Assembly: GCA_034716535.1 (NCBI GenBank)
Contig: JAYEJW010000547.1
Coordinates: 1 to 6,801 of the forward strand
Length of the DNA stretch: 6,801 nucleotides
Direction: 5' to 3'
DNA from: JAYEJW01 sp034716535
GTDB taxonomy: Bacteria; Pseudomonadota; Gammaproteobacteria; Chromatiales; Chromatiaceae
Below, in pieces: positions 1 to 5,537 of the stretch. Numbering within the stretch: the first letter of the stretch is position 1; each line of letters opens with the position of its first letter. The notes beneath the pieces were generated by a model that did not search any database, was not told the origin of the DNA, and saw only the letters and a list, made by a program, of their open reading frames with translations. A program made the position numbers and the translations under genes.

Positions 1-36
1 CGCGCCGATCACGATAGCGTCATAATTCTCGGGCAT
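1..36 (-). CDS. 5' end of a flavoprotein-like gene (partial, runs off left edge)
   Basis: Reading the minus strand from the ATG at 36 gives MPENYDAIVIGA, after which the window ends. A short polar start followed by D-A-I-V-I-G-A is the typical first beta strand and the beginning of a glycine-rich dinucleotide-binding loop (GxGxxG). It is seen at the N-terminus of FAD/NAD(P)-dependent oxidoreductases such as the dihydrolipoamide or mercuric reductase type and many monooxygenases. A GGAG ribosome-binding site (complement of 44-47) sits 7 bases before the ATG, which supports a real start. The gene is divergent from the large redox fusion and shares the 37-237 intergenic region with it. Only 12 residues are visible, so the subfamily cannot be named. 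The reading as a nucleotide-binding flavoprotein is inference from a short motif. Confidence 0.55.
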   Translation of the reverse strand, partial: MPENYDAIVIGA

Positions 37-43
37 GAGATAA

Positions 44-47
44 CTCC
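44..47 (-). promoter_or_regulatory. Ribosome-binding site of the partial left-edge gene
   Basis: GGAG on the minus strand, within ACGGAG, lies 7 bases upstream of the ATG at 36. The match and spacing are good. Together with the flavoprotein-like residues after it, this is the main support for a gene starting here. Confidence 0.5.
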
Positions 48-149
48 GTGACTCTCGCTTGGTGAGCGATTTACTGATAGTAGCCTATGGCGCGGGGGCT
101 GCCACGCTGGGCCGCCGCATCGGGGCAGCCGAATCCGCGACGGCCATTT

Positions 150-169
150 TTCGGGTGGATTCTCCCGAA
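150..169. promoter_or_regulatory. Inverted repeat TTCGGG-N8-CCCGAA in the divergent intergenic region
   Basis: TTCGGG (150-155) and its exact complement CCCGAA (164-169) are separated by 8 bases. The site lies between two divergent genes, about 70 bases before the start of the redox fusion. A symmetrical 20-base site there could be an operator for a dimeric regulator, or a weak hairpin. No regulator family is recognised from the motif. A 6-bp arm in GC-rich DNA can arise by chance, so support is modest. Confidence 0.3.
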
Positions 170-195
170 GTCTGCACTATGCTTTCTACAGTCGC

Positions 196-218
196 GGCCT
201 TGCGGCGCCCGCAAGGCC
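196..218 (+). promoter_or_regulatory. Perfect 10-bp hairpin in the 5' leader of the redox fusion gene
   Basis: GGCCTTGCGG (196-205), a three-base loop CGC, and CCGCAAGGCC (209-218) form a perfect 10-bp stem. CGCGG at 193-197 can also pair with CCGCG at 223-227 as an alternative or extended outer pairing. The structure ends 19 bases before the ATG at 238 and 10 bases before the AGGGA ribosome-binding site. No T-run follows on either strand, so it does not look like an intrinsic terminator. It could be a structured leader that affects translation or mRNA stability, or a DNA operator. The fold is seen directly; its function is inference. Confidence 0.5.
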
Positions 219-228
219 CCAGCCGCGC

Positions 229-233
229 AGGGA
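229..233 (+). promoter_or_regulatory. Ribosome-binding site of the redox fusion gene
   Basis: AGGGA lies 4 bases before the ATG at 238. The spacing is short, but this is the only purine-rich match near the start. It supports 238 as the start of the long reading frame. Confidence 0.45.
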
Positions 234-237
234 CGAC

Positions 238-2961
238 ATGTCTCAAGACACCTCACTCTTCCACCGAGGCGAGAGGGAGATCCAAGAGCGCCTCGGCGTG
301 CGGGACCGGACCGAGCACCTCGGCCGGCGCATGATCCACCCGCGGATGCACGAGGGGCAGCGGACGTTCCTCGAGCAGCTGCCGATGCTTGTGGTCGGAA
401 CCCTGGACGAGGCACGCCGACCCTGGGCGTCCGTGCTCGCGGGCGAGCCGGGCTTCGTGCACGGAATCGACCCCGGAACCCTCGCGGTGAAGGCGCGGCC
501 TGTCTACGGCGATCCATTGACTGCTGCGTTGGTCAAGGGCGCGGACATTGGCACGCTGGGTATCGAGCTCGAGAACCGGACCCGGCTGCGCGTAAACGGT
601 CGAATCCAGCAGGTCGACGACGCCGGCTTTCGCATCCGCATCAGCCAAAGCTATGGCAACTGCCCGCAGTACATTCAGGCGCGAGAGATATGTCCGGACG
701 CGGACCTCAGCACCATCGGCGAGCCCAGACCTGTACGCCGCGGTAACGCGCTGAACAGGGCGGAAGCGGCCCTCATCGCGCGCTCGGACACCTTTTTCGT
801 CGCCAGCCATTACTCGGAGGACAGGGAGGACCGGACACAGGGCGTCGACGTATCGCATCGGGGCGGTCGCCCGAGCTTCGTGGTCGTCGCACACGAGACC
901 TCGTTGCTGTTTCCGGACTACTCGGGCAACTGCATGTTCAACACGCTCGGCAACATCCTTATGGATCCGCGTTGTGGCCTGTTGTTCATAGACTTCGCAA
1001 ACGGCGATACGCTGCAGATGACCGGCGAGGCGGAGATCCTGTGGGAGCGTGCGCACACAAGCCGTTTCGCGGGTGCAGAGCGTGTCGTCGCCTTTCGGAT
1101 CGATGAGACCCTGTTCATCGAAAAAGCATTGCCCTTCGACTGGGCCTTCCGCGGTTACTCGCCGGTCTTGGACACCTTGCAGCCCATCGAGAACCCGTCG
1201 CCGCCGGCGCAGCAACCGGCGCAGATGTCGCTCGCGTTTGTCAACGTGGCGATGCCGAAGGAGGTTATCCACGAAGGCAAGGCGATTGCGACGGGCATCT
1301 TCAAGCAGCCCGTCGACGGACGCGTGATGGTACGCTGGCTCAACGTCGACTGCGATGGCCAGGCGGACCTCTGGGGCCACGGCGGCGCCTTCCGAGCGGT
1401 GTACGTCTATTCGCTGGAGAATTACGCTTACTGGCGCAAGGAGCTCGGGCGCGACCTCCCCTACGGCCAGTTCGGCGAGAACTTCACAGTCGAGGGCATG
1501 TCCGAAGAGGTCGTGTGCGTAGGCGACATCTACCGTATCGGCGGCACCCTGCTCGAGGTATCGCAGCCGCGCGTACCCTGCTTCAAGCTCGCGATCAAGA
1601 TGGGCATCGAGGGGTTTCAGAACCGTTTTCTCAAGAGCGGGCGCATCGGGTTCTACTTCAAGGTGCTGGAGGAAGGCGAGGTCGGCGCCGGGGACGCGAT
1701 CGAGCTGGTGAGCCGCGACCCGCGCGGAATGAGCGTTCGACAGATCAGCGACCTGCTCTACTTCGACCCGACCAATATCGTGGACGCCGAGAAGGCGCTG
1801 TCCATTCCGGCGCTGTCGCACGGCTGGAAGCGGTCGTTCGAAGAACGGCTTGCGAAAGCGGCCGAGAAACAGCGGCCTGGCTTGGACACCTTCCTGGTGG
1901 ATCGGAAGGTGCCGGAGAGCGAGACCGTTACCTCGTTTTATCTGGTGCCCGACGCGAAGCGCTCGCTGCCGAGGTTCCTGCCCGGCCAGTTCCTGACGTT
2001 CGCGCTCGACATCCCGGGCGCGGACGAGCCGGTGATTCGGACCTACTCGCTGTCCGACAGCCCGAACCCGGATTACTACCGCGTAAGCATCAAGCGGGAG
2101 ACGGCGCCCGAGAATCGCAAGGACGTGCCGCCCGGCCTCGCCTCGAGCTTCTTCCACGACTGCGTCGACGTCGGCGCGCGGATAAGGGCGGCCCCGCCGC
2201 GCGGAAAGTTCACGCTGGATCTCGACAGCGACCGGACGGTAGTGCTCCTGAGCGGTGGTATCGGCCTCACACCGATGGTCAGCATGCTCAATGCGGTCGT
2301 CGACGGCGGCTCCAAGCGATCCGTATGGTTCATTCATGGCACCCGCAGTGGGGCCGAACACGCGCTGGGCGAAGCTGTACGCGCCCTGGCCGACGCGCAC
2401 GACAACGTCCATGTGCACGTGCGCTACAGTCGCCCGCGGCCCATCGATATCAAGGGCCGCGACTACGACAGTGAGGGTCGCGTCGACATCGCCTTACTGA
2501 AAGAGCTGCTGGCGTTCGACGACTACGAATTCTATCTGTGTGGACCGCCCCCGTTCATGAAGTCGCTGTATTGCGGACTCACGGCGACAGGCGTTCTGGA
2601 GTCGCGTGTTCACTACGAGTTCTTCGGGCCGTCGGCGCCGCTCATCGAAGAGGCGAAGCCCGCCGGGCAGGCCCACGAGCGCAGCGTCGACGAGGAGCTG
2701 ATCGGCGATACACCAGTGGATTTTGCTCGCTCCGGGCTGACGGCGACCTGGGATCCGGATTGTGCGAGCATTCTCGAGCTCGCCGAGCACAAGGGCCTCA
2801 GCCCCCCCTTCAGCTGCCGCTCGGGCATTTGCCAGACCTGCATGTGCCGGGTGATAGAGGGAGAGGTGGAGTATTTCGAGGAGCCGCTGGTGAAACCGGA
2901 CGAAGGTCAGGCGCTGATCTGCGTGTCCAGGCCCCGAACCAAGCTTGTGCTGGACGTTTAG
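238..2961 (+). CDS. Four-module redox fusion: PNPOx-like, MOSC/3-alpha, FAD/NAD(P)H reductase, 2Fe-2S ferredoxin
   Basis: A single open frame encodes 907 residues. Residues about 40-305 resemble the pyridoxamine 5'-phosphate oxidase-like split-barrel flavin family (for example GNCPQYIQ at 140-147 and the SGNCMFNTLGNI segment at 229-240). A Pro/Gln/Ala-rich linker follows (about 317-330). Residues about 332-490 are a MOSC domain of YiiM type, with HGG (381-383), FGEN (412-415) and SQPRVPC, whose Cys448 is the expected molybdenum ligand. Residues about 498-540 match the 3-alpha domain. Residues about 550-800 are a ferredoxin-reductase module close to the flavohemoglobin reductase part: RTYS (601-604) for FAD, GGIGLTPM (673-680) and CGPPPFM (768-774) for NAD(P)H. 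The C-terminus is a plant-type ferredoxin with Cys860, 865, 868 and 895. No signal peptide or membrane segment is seen, so it is probably cytoplasmic. Known MOSC enzymes YiiM, YcbX and mARC reduce N-hydroxylated compounds using outside electron donors. A built-in donor is the inference here. Substrate unknown. Confidence 0.93.
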   Translation: MSQDTSLFHRGEREIQERLGVRDRTEHLGRRMIHPRMHEGQRTFLEQLPMLVVGTLDEARRPWASVLAGEPGFVHGIDPGTLAVKARPVYGDPLTAALVKGADIGTLGIELENRTRLRVNGRIQQVDDAGFRIRISQSYGNCPQYIQAREICPDADLSTIGEPRPVRRGNALNRAEAALIARSDTFFVASHYSEDREDRTQGVDVSHRGGRPSFVVVAHETSLLFPDYSGNCMFNTLGNILMDPRCGLLFIDFANGDTLQMTGEAEILWERAHTSRFAGAERVVAFRIDETLFIEKALPFDWAFRGYSPVLDTLQPIENPSPPAQQPAQMSLAFVNVAMPKEVIHEGKAIATGIFKQPVDGRVMVRWLNVDCDGQADLWGHGGAFRAVYVYSLENYAYWRKELGRDLPYGQFGENFTVEGMSEEVVCVGDIYRIGGTLLEVSQPRVPCFKLAIKMGIEGFQNRFLKSGRIGFYFKVLEEGEVGAGDAIELVSRDPRGMSVRQISDLLYFDPTNIVDAEKALSIPALSHGWKRSFEERLAKAAEKQRPGLDTFLVDRKVPESETVTSFYLVPDAKRSLPRFLPGQFLTFALDIPGADEPVIRTYSLSDSPNPDYYRVSIKRETAPENRKDVPPGLASSFFHDCVDVGARIRAAPPRGKFTLDLDSDRTVVLLSGGIGLTPMVSMLNAVVDGGSKRSVWFIHGTRSGAEHALGEAVRALADAHDNVHVHVRYSRPRPIDIKGRDYDSEGRVDIALLKELLAFDDYEFYLCGPPPFMKSLYCGLTATGVLESRVHYEFFGPSAPLIEEAKPAGQAHERSVDEELIGDTPVDFARSGLTATWDPDCASILELAEHKGLSPPFSCRSGICQTCMCRVIEGEVEYFEEPLVKPDEGQALICVSRPRTKLVLDV

Positions 2962-3004
2962 CAGCGGTTGAATCCGATGCCCCCCCACCCGTAGTGAGCT
3001 TCTC

Positions 3005-3170
3005 TTGAGCCGGCAGACAAGCCGCCCGCGCGTGTCGTTGGCCTCTCCAGCAGGTGGAGAGCCGGCAACGCCATCGCTGGCCCGGCAACATCCGCGAGCT
3101 CAAGAACGCAATCGAGCGCGCCGTGATACTCAGCGAGGGCGGTCGGGCCCGGCTCGATCTGGCCATGCCC
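3005..3170 (+). pseudogene. Decayed fragment of a sigma-54-dependent transcriptional activator
   Basis: In the frame through 3078-3131 the sequence reads WPGNIRELKNAIERAVIL. This is the hallmark near the C-terminal end of the AAA+ domain of NtrC-type sigma-54 activators. A short stretch after it (to about 3170) still looks like the linker. Just upstream, another frame (3005 to about 3046) reads LSRQTSRPRVSLASP, which is plausible for the segment before the motif, and then shifts to LQQVES in the motif frame. That implies a frameshift near 3045-3050. There is no Walker A or B motif, no GAFTGA loop, no receiver or sensor domain, and no Fis-type helix-turn-helix. The upstream gene ends at 2961 and ygfX begins to overlap at 3182, so there is no room for them. 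This is a remnant rather than a working gene. The motif identification is strong; the frameshift is inference. Confidence 0.65.
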
Positions 3171-3181
3171 GCCTGGCCGGA

Positions 3182-3652
3182 TCACGCAAGCGGATCAGAG
3201 GCCGCGGCCTGCTGGGACCCCGAAAGGCGCAGGCGGACCCGCAGCCTCCTGAGTTCGTTCTCGTTCAGGGCATCCGGCAAGAGCACCAAGGAGCGCAGCC
3301 GCCAACCTCCGCAGCGAAAGTTGAGCACAACCAATCCCGTGGTCACCAAGGTCGACGGGGACAGATTGGCGTCGACCCGAGCACCGGATGCCAGGATCAG
3401 CGTCCAGGTTCCGTCGGACTCCCGGAGCGCCTCCCGCACCGCCCACGGAGCCGTCCGAATAAGGTGGACCGCGCTCTGGTACGCTAGACTGCCCAGGACG
3501 GTAAGCGCCAGCGTCAAACGGACATACCAGGCCACGGGCAACAGGGCGACGCTCGTCAGCGCGGCTGCGTGGGTGACGAGCACGAACCCGGCCAAACGCC
3601 GGGAGAAGCCGGGTCGAATACGCAGCGGTGGCTGGTCCGGACGTTTCGTCAT
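3182..3652 (-). CDS. ygfX: YgfX/CptA-family membrane protein
   Basis: The 156-residue product matches the YgfX family (135 residues in E. coli). It has a basic N-terminus with R-x-R-P-x-x-S-R-R-L (11-20), two adjacent hydrophobic helices (about 21-40 and 44-61), then a small soluble domain ending LVLLPDALNENELRRLRVRL. The LLPD and RRLRVRLR stretches (124-142) are typical of the family. In E. coli the protein (CptA) was reported as an inner-membrane inhibitor of FtsZ and MreB, countered by SdhE (CptB). The toxin-antitoxin reading is disputed because SdhE is an FAD assembly factor for succinate dehydrogenase. YgfX usually directly follows sdhE. Here it is on the same strand as sdhE but about 900 bases further on, with yjdF between them. 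The ATG at 3652 has only a weak ribosome-binding site (GGTAA). The Ala/Gln-rich tail after residue 143 is longer than in E. coli. Confidence 0.8.
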   Translation of the reverse strand: MTKRPDQPPLRIRPGFSRRLAGFVLVTHAAALTSVALLPVAWYVRLTLALTVLGSLAYQSAVHLIRTAPWAVREALRESDGTWTLILASGARVDANLSPSTLVTTGLVVLNFRCGGWRLRSLVLLPDALNENELRRLRVRLRLSGSQQAAASDPLA

Positions 3653-3691
3653 CGGGTTACCGTACTAATTACGCGCCAGAGGCGTTCCTTG

Positions 3692-3718
3692 TCCCCCTCT
3701 CCCCTCGGGGAGAGGGCC
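3692..3718. repeat. Palindromic intergenic repeat, copy 1 (REP-like)
   Basis: The 27-base unit contains CCCTCTCCCC (3695-3704), two bases, then the exact complement GGGGAGAGGG (3707-3716). As RNA this most likely forms a 9-bp stem with a CTCG tetraloop. An identical 27-base copy lies at 3767-3793. Elements with CCCTCTCCCC/GGGGAGAGGG arms are common between genes in many GC-rich proteobacteria. The hairpin may end or stabilise transcripts, but no T-run follows. Confidence 0.75.
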
Positions 3719-3741
3719 GGGCATAGGCAATTGTGAACGGA

Positions 3742-3759
3742 TGCTCCACGGACGGAGCA
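3742..3759. repeat. Small inverted repeat between the two palindromic units
   Basis: TGCTCC (3742-3747) and GGAGCA (3754-3759) are exact complements around a 6-base loop. They sit between the two copies of the 27-base palindrome, so the block reads hairpin, small hairpin, hairpin. This may be part of a composite REP-type element. A 6-bp arm alone is weak evidence. Confidence 0.35.
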
Positions 3760-3766
3760 ACTTCTT

Positions 3767-3793
3767 TCCCCCTCTCCCCTCGGGGAGAGGGCC
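3767..3793. repeat. Palindromic intergenic repeat, copy 2 (REP-like)
   Basis: This is identical over 27 bases to the copy at 3692-3718, in the same orientation, 75 bases away start to start. The arms are 3770-3779 and 3782-3791. Both copies lie in the region between divergent ygfX and yjdF, where a mobile or duplicating element would do least harm. Confidence 0.75.
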
Positions 3794-3927
3794 CCGTCAT
3801 GACAACCATGCCTCCACGCTCCTGGCCGACAGGGATGTCATGATGGGTAGACTGAGAATATCGGAACAATCCAGGCCAGGTTATTGAGATGTCTTTCTGT
3901 TTTTCTAAAGTGAACTTCAGGTTACGC

Positions 3928-4548
3928 ATGTCTTCGACGCAAGCGAAAATCCTGTGGACGGGCCTCTTTCTCGCGGTCTTCGTCTGGTCCGCCATCTCCC
4001 CGAAAGACTACTTCACCTGGTTCCTGGAGGTCCTGCCCGCGGTCGTCGGACTGGTTCTCGTTGCAGCCACCTACCGACGTTTTCCTTTGGCTCCTTTGAG
4101 TTACACGTTGATCCTCATCCACTGCGTGATCCTGATGGTCGGCGGCCATTACACCTATGCCGAGGTGCCGCTGTTCGATTGGCTGCGCGAAGTCTTCGGT
4201 TGGGAGCGAAACAACTACGACAAGCTCGGGCACTTCGCCCAAGGCTTCGTACCGGCGATCCTGGCAAGGGAGATCCTGATCCGCAATCGGGTGGTAAACG
4301 GGACCCGCTGGCGGGATTTCCTCACCCTCTGCATCTGCCTGGCGATCAGTGCGGTTTACGAAATGCTCGAGTGGTGGGTGGCGGTAGGTACCGGAGAATC
4401 GGCGGAGGCGTTTCTCGCGCTCCAGGGCTATAGCTGGGATACCCAGTCCGACATGGCGCTGGCCCTCGTCGGGGCAATCCTGGCGCTGATGCTGCTCAGT
4501 CGTCCCCACGACCGCCAACTCGAGCGCCTCGAGGCCACGCAGAGCTAG
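3928..4548 (+). CDS. yjdF: DUF2238 / YjdF-family inner-membrane protein
   Basis: The product has 206 residues from the ATG at 3928, close to the 209 of E. coli YjdF. Hydrophobic segments lie at about 8-24, 31-48, 55-72, 103-117, 130-150 and 174-192, so it is a polytopic inner-membrane protein. Family landmarks are GGHYTYAEVPLFDW (72-85), NNYDKLGHFAQGF (95-107), YEMLEWW (144-150) and GYSWDTQSDM (167-176). These conserved His, Asp, Glu and Tyr residues suggest a membrane active or metal site, but the biochemical role of the family is unknown to me. An in-frame ATG at 3889 would add 13 residues. I prefer 3928 because the family starts close to the first helix and CAGG lies 6 bases before it. The gene converges on sdhE with only 11 bases between stop codons, and it separates sdhE from ygfX. 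Confidence 0.85.
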   Translation: MSSTQAKILWTGLFLAVFVWSAISPKDYFTWFLEVLPAVVGLVLVAATYRRFPLAPLSYTLILIHCVILMVGGHYTYAEVPLFDWLREVFGWERNNYDKLGHFAQGFVPAILAREILIRNRVVNGTRWRDFLTLCICLAISAVYEMLEWWVAVGTGESAEAFLALQGYSWDTQSDMALALVGAILALMLLSRPHDRQLERLEATQS

Positions 4549-4565
4549 TTGGCTTCCGGCTAACT
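4547..4565. terminator. Small hairpin spanning the convergent yjdF and sdhE stop codons
   Basis: AGTTGGC (4547-4553) pairs with GCTAACT (4559-4565) around a 5-base loop, with one G-U pair on the plus-strand RNA. It sits exactly across the 11-base gap between two convergent genes and includes parts of both stop codons. No T-run follows, so if it acts in termination it is weak or Rho-assisted. The pairing is seen; its role is inference. Confidence 0.25.
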
Positions 4566-4823
4566 GCCACCGACTTCCCGAATTTTCCGGACGGTTTCCC
4601 GGAGCTCGGGGTCGGCGGGGACGGCTTGGCGCGTGAGCCAGTCGTAGATGACCTGGTCCTGGTAACCGAGCAGACGAGAGAAGGCAGACTTCCCCTTGCC
4701 ACTCATCCTGTTGTAGCCTTTTTCGAGAAACTGGATCAATAAAAGATCCAGCTCCAGCATGCCGCGCCGACACTGCCAGCGCAGGCGCCGCATCTCCTCT
4801 GCCTGATCCACGGTCGGCGTCAC
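4560..4823 (-). CDS. sdhE: SdhE, FAD assembly factor of succinate dehydrogenase
   Basis: SdhE is a small cytoplasmic protein that promotes covalent attachment of FAD to SdhA. The 87-residue product matches the family length (88 in E. coli). It carries the signature RGxxE as R20-G21-M22-L23-E24 within CRRGMLELD, followed by the helical FLEKGY, FSRLL and YDWL segments typical of the five-helix fold. The chosen start is GTG at 4823, which overlaps the sdhB stop as GTGA, a usual sign of translational coupling. An in-frame ATG at 4793 would give 77 residues and has a CAGG 8 bases upstream, but it leaves fewer residues before the conserved Trp than in E. coli. The gene follows sdhA and sdhB directly, so it is probably co-transcribed with its client enzyme. 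In older literature the same protein is YgfY or CptB. Confidence 0.88.
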   Translation of the reverse strand: MTPTVDQAEEMRRLRWQCRRGMLELDLLLIQFLEKGYNRMSGKGKSAFSRLLGYQDQVIYDWLTRQAVPADPELRETVRKIREVGGS

Positions 4824-5512
4824 ACGGATTTCTCGAGCATGAGCTCCTTGATGTGGCCGATGGCCCTCGTGGGGTTGAGGCCCTTGGGGCACACGTCCAC
4901 GCAGTTCATGATGCTGTGGCAGCGGAAAAGCTTGTAGGGCCCCTCCAGATCGTCCAGGCGCTCGTCCGTGGCCTGGTCACGGCTGTCCGCCAAGAAACGC
5001 CAGGCCTGCAGCAGAGCCGCCGGCCCCAAGAACTTCTCCGGATTCCACCAGAAAGACGGACAGGAGGTCGAGCAACAGCCGCAGAGGATGCACTCATAGA
5101 GCCCGTCCAGCTTGTCCCGGTCCTGCGGAGACTGCAGGATCTCCGCCTCCGGCAGGGGGTCGTCGCGCACCAGGTACGGCTTTGCGTTTCGGTATTGCTC
5201 GTAGAACTGGCTCATGTCCACGACCAGATCGCGGATCACCGGACGGCCGGGAAAGGGACGGACCTCGATCGGCTCCTTGAGCTCCGCCACGGGGGTGATG
5301 CAGGCGAGCCGGTTACGGCCGTTCACGTTCACACCGTCCGAGCCGCATACGCCCTCCCCGCAGGAATGACGAAAGACGAAGGTCTCGTCCAATCTCTTGA
5401 TCTCCAGCAGAGCCTCGCGCAGCATCATGCCCGGCACGGTGTCGATCTCGAACTCCTCCATGCGAGGCTTCACATGGACATCCGGGTTGTAGCGGTAGAC
5501 GCGCAGCTTCAT
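4820..5512 (-). CDS. sdhB: Succinate dehydrogenase iron-sulfur subunit
   Basis: SdhB carries electrons from the FAD of SdhA through three iron-sulfur clusters to ubiquinone at the inner membrane (complex II). The 230-residue product is close to E. coli SdhB throughout. The [2Fe-2S] ligands are Cys51, Cys56, Asp59 and Cys71, with the E. coli-type aspartate in place of a cysteine. The [4Fe-4S] ligands are Cys141, Cys144, Cys147 and Cys208. The [3Fe-4S] ligands are Cys151, Cys198 and Cys204. The SCPSFWWNP stretch and His199 line the quinone site. The start at 5512 is chosen because it matches the family N-terminus (MKLRVYRYNP) and has AGAGG 8 bases upstream. A TTG at 5533 would add seven unsupported residues. 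It lies 25 bases after the sdhA stop and overlaps sdhE by 4 bases. Confidence 0.96.
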   Translation of the reverse strand: MKLRVYRYNPDVHVKPRMEEFEIDTVPGMMLREALLEIKRLDETFVFRHSCGEGVCGSDGVNVNGRNRLACITPVAELKEPIEVRPFPGRPVIRDLVVDMSQFYEQYRNAKPYLVRDDPLPEAEILQSPQDRDKLDGLYECILCGCCSTSCPSFWWNPEKFLGPAALLQAWRFLADSRDQATDERLDDLEGPYKLFRCHSIMNCVDVCPKGLNPTRAIGHIKELMLEKSV

Positions 5513-5520
5513 TCGCTCGG

Positions 5521-5525
5521 CCTCT
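5521..5525 (-). promoter_or_regulatory. Ribosome-binding site deciding the sdhB start
   Basis: AGAGG on the minus strand lies 8 bases before the ATG at 5512, inside the short sdhA-sdhB gap. This favours 5512 over the TTG at 5533, which has no comparable site. Confidence 0.55.
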
Positions 5526-5537
5526 GGCGGCAATCGT

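Noticed and set aside
71..746. Open frames on both strands overlapping the leader and first part of the fusion gene
   Set aside because: They are Arg/Ala/Pro-rich with no family resemblance. The plus-strand PNPOx-like frame explains this DNA.
253..2418. 721-codon open frame on the minus strand opposite the fusion gene
   Set aside because: Its translation is rich in Arg, Val, Leu and His with no recognisable domain. It is fully antisense to a gene with intact motifs in every module. Long antisense frames are expected in GC-rich coding DNA.
2802..2808. Run of seven C inside the fusion gene as a possible frameshift or sequencing error
   Set aside because: The ferredoxin cysteines directly after it remain in frame with the reductase before it, so the frame is intact as written.
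3692..3793. Possible CRISPR array from repeated palindromic units
   Set aside because: There are only two copies, each repeat is itself a near-complete palindrome, and the single spacer of about 48 bases contains its own inverted repeat. No cas genes are seen.
3669..3995. 108-codon minus-strand frame across the repeat block
   Set aside because: It contains SPRGERG-type peptides that are simply translations of the two palindromic repeats. It also overlaps the start of yjdF.
3182..4823. Calling sdhE-ygfX a toxin-antitoxin system
   Set aside because: The toxin-antitoxin role is disputed, SdhE has a well supported role in flavinylation, and the two genes are separated here. I treat it as a family note only.
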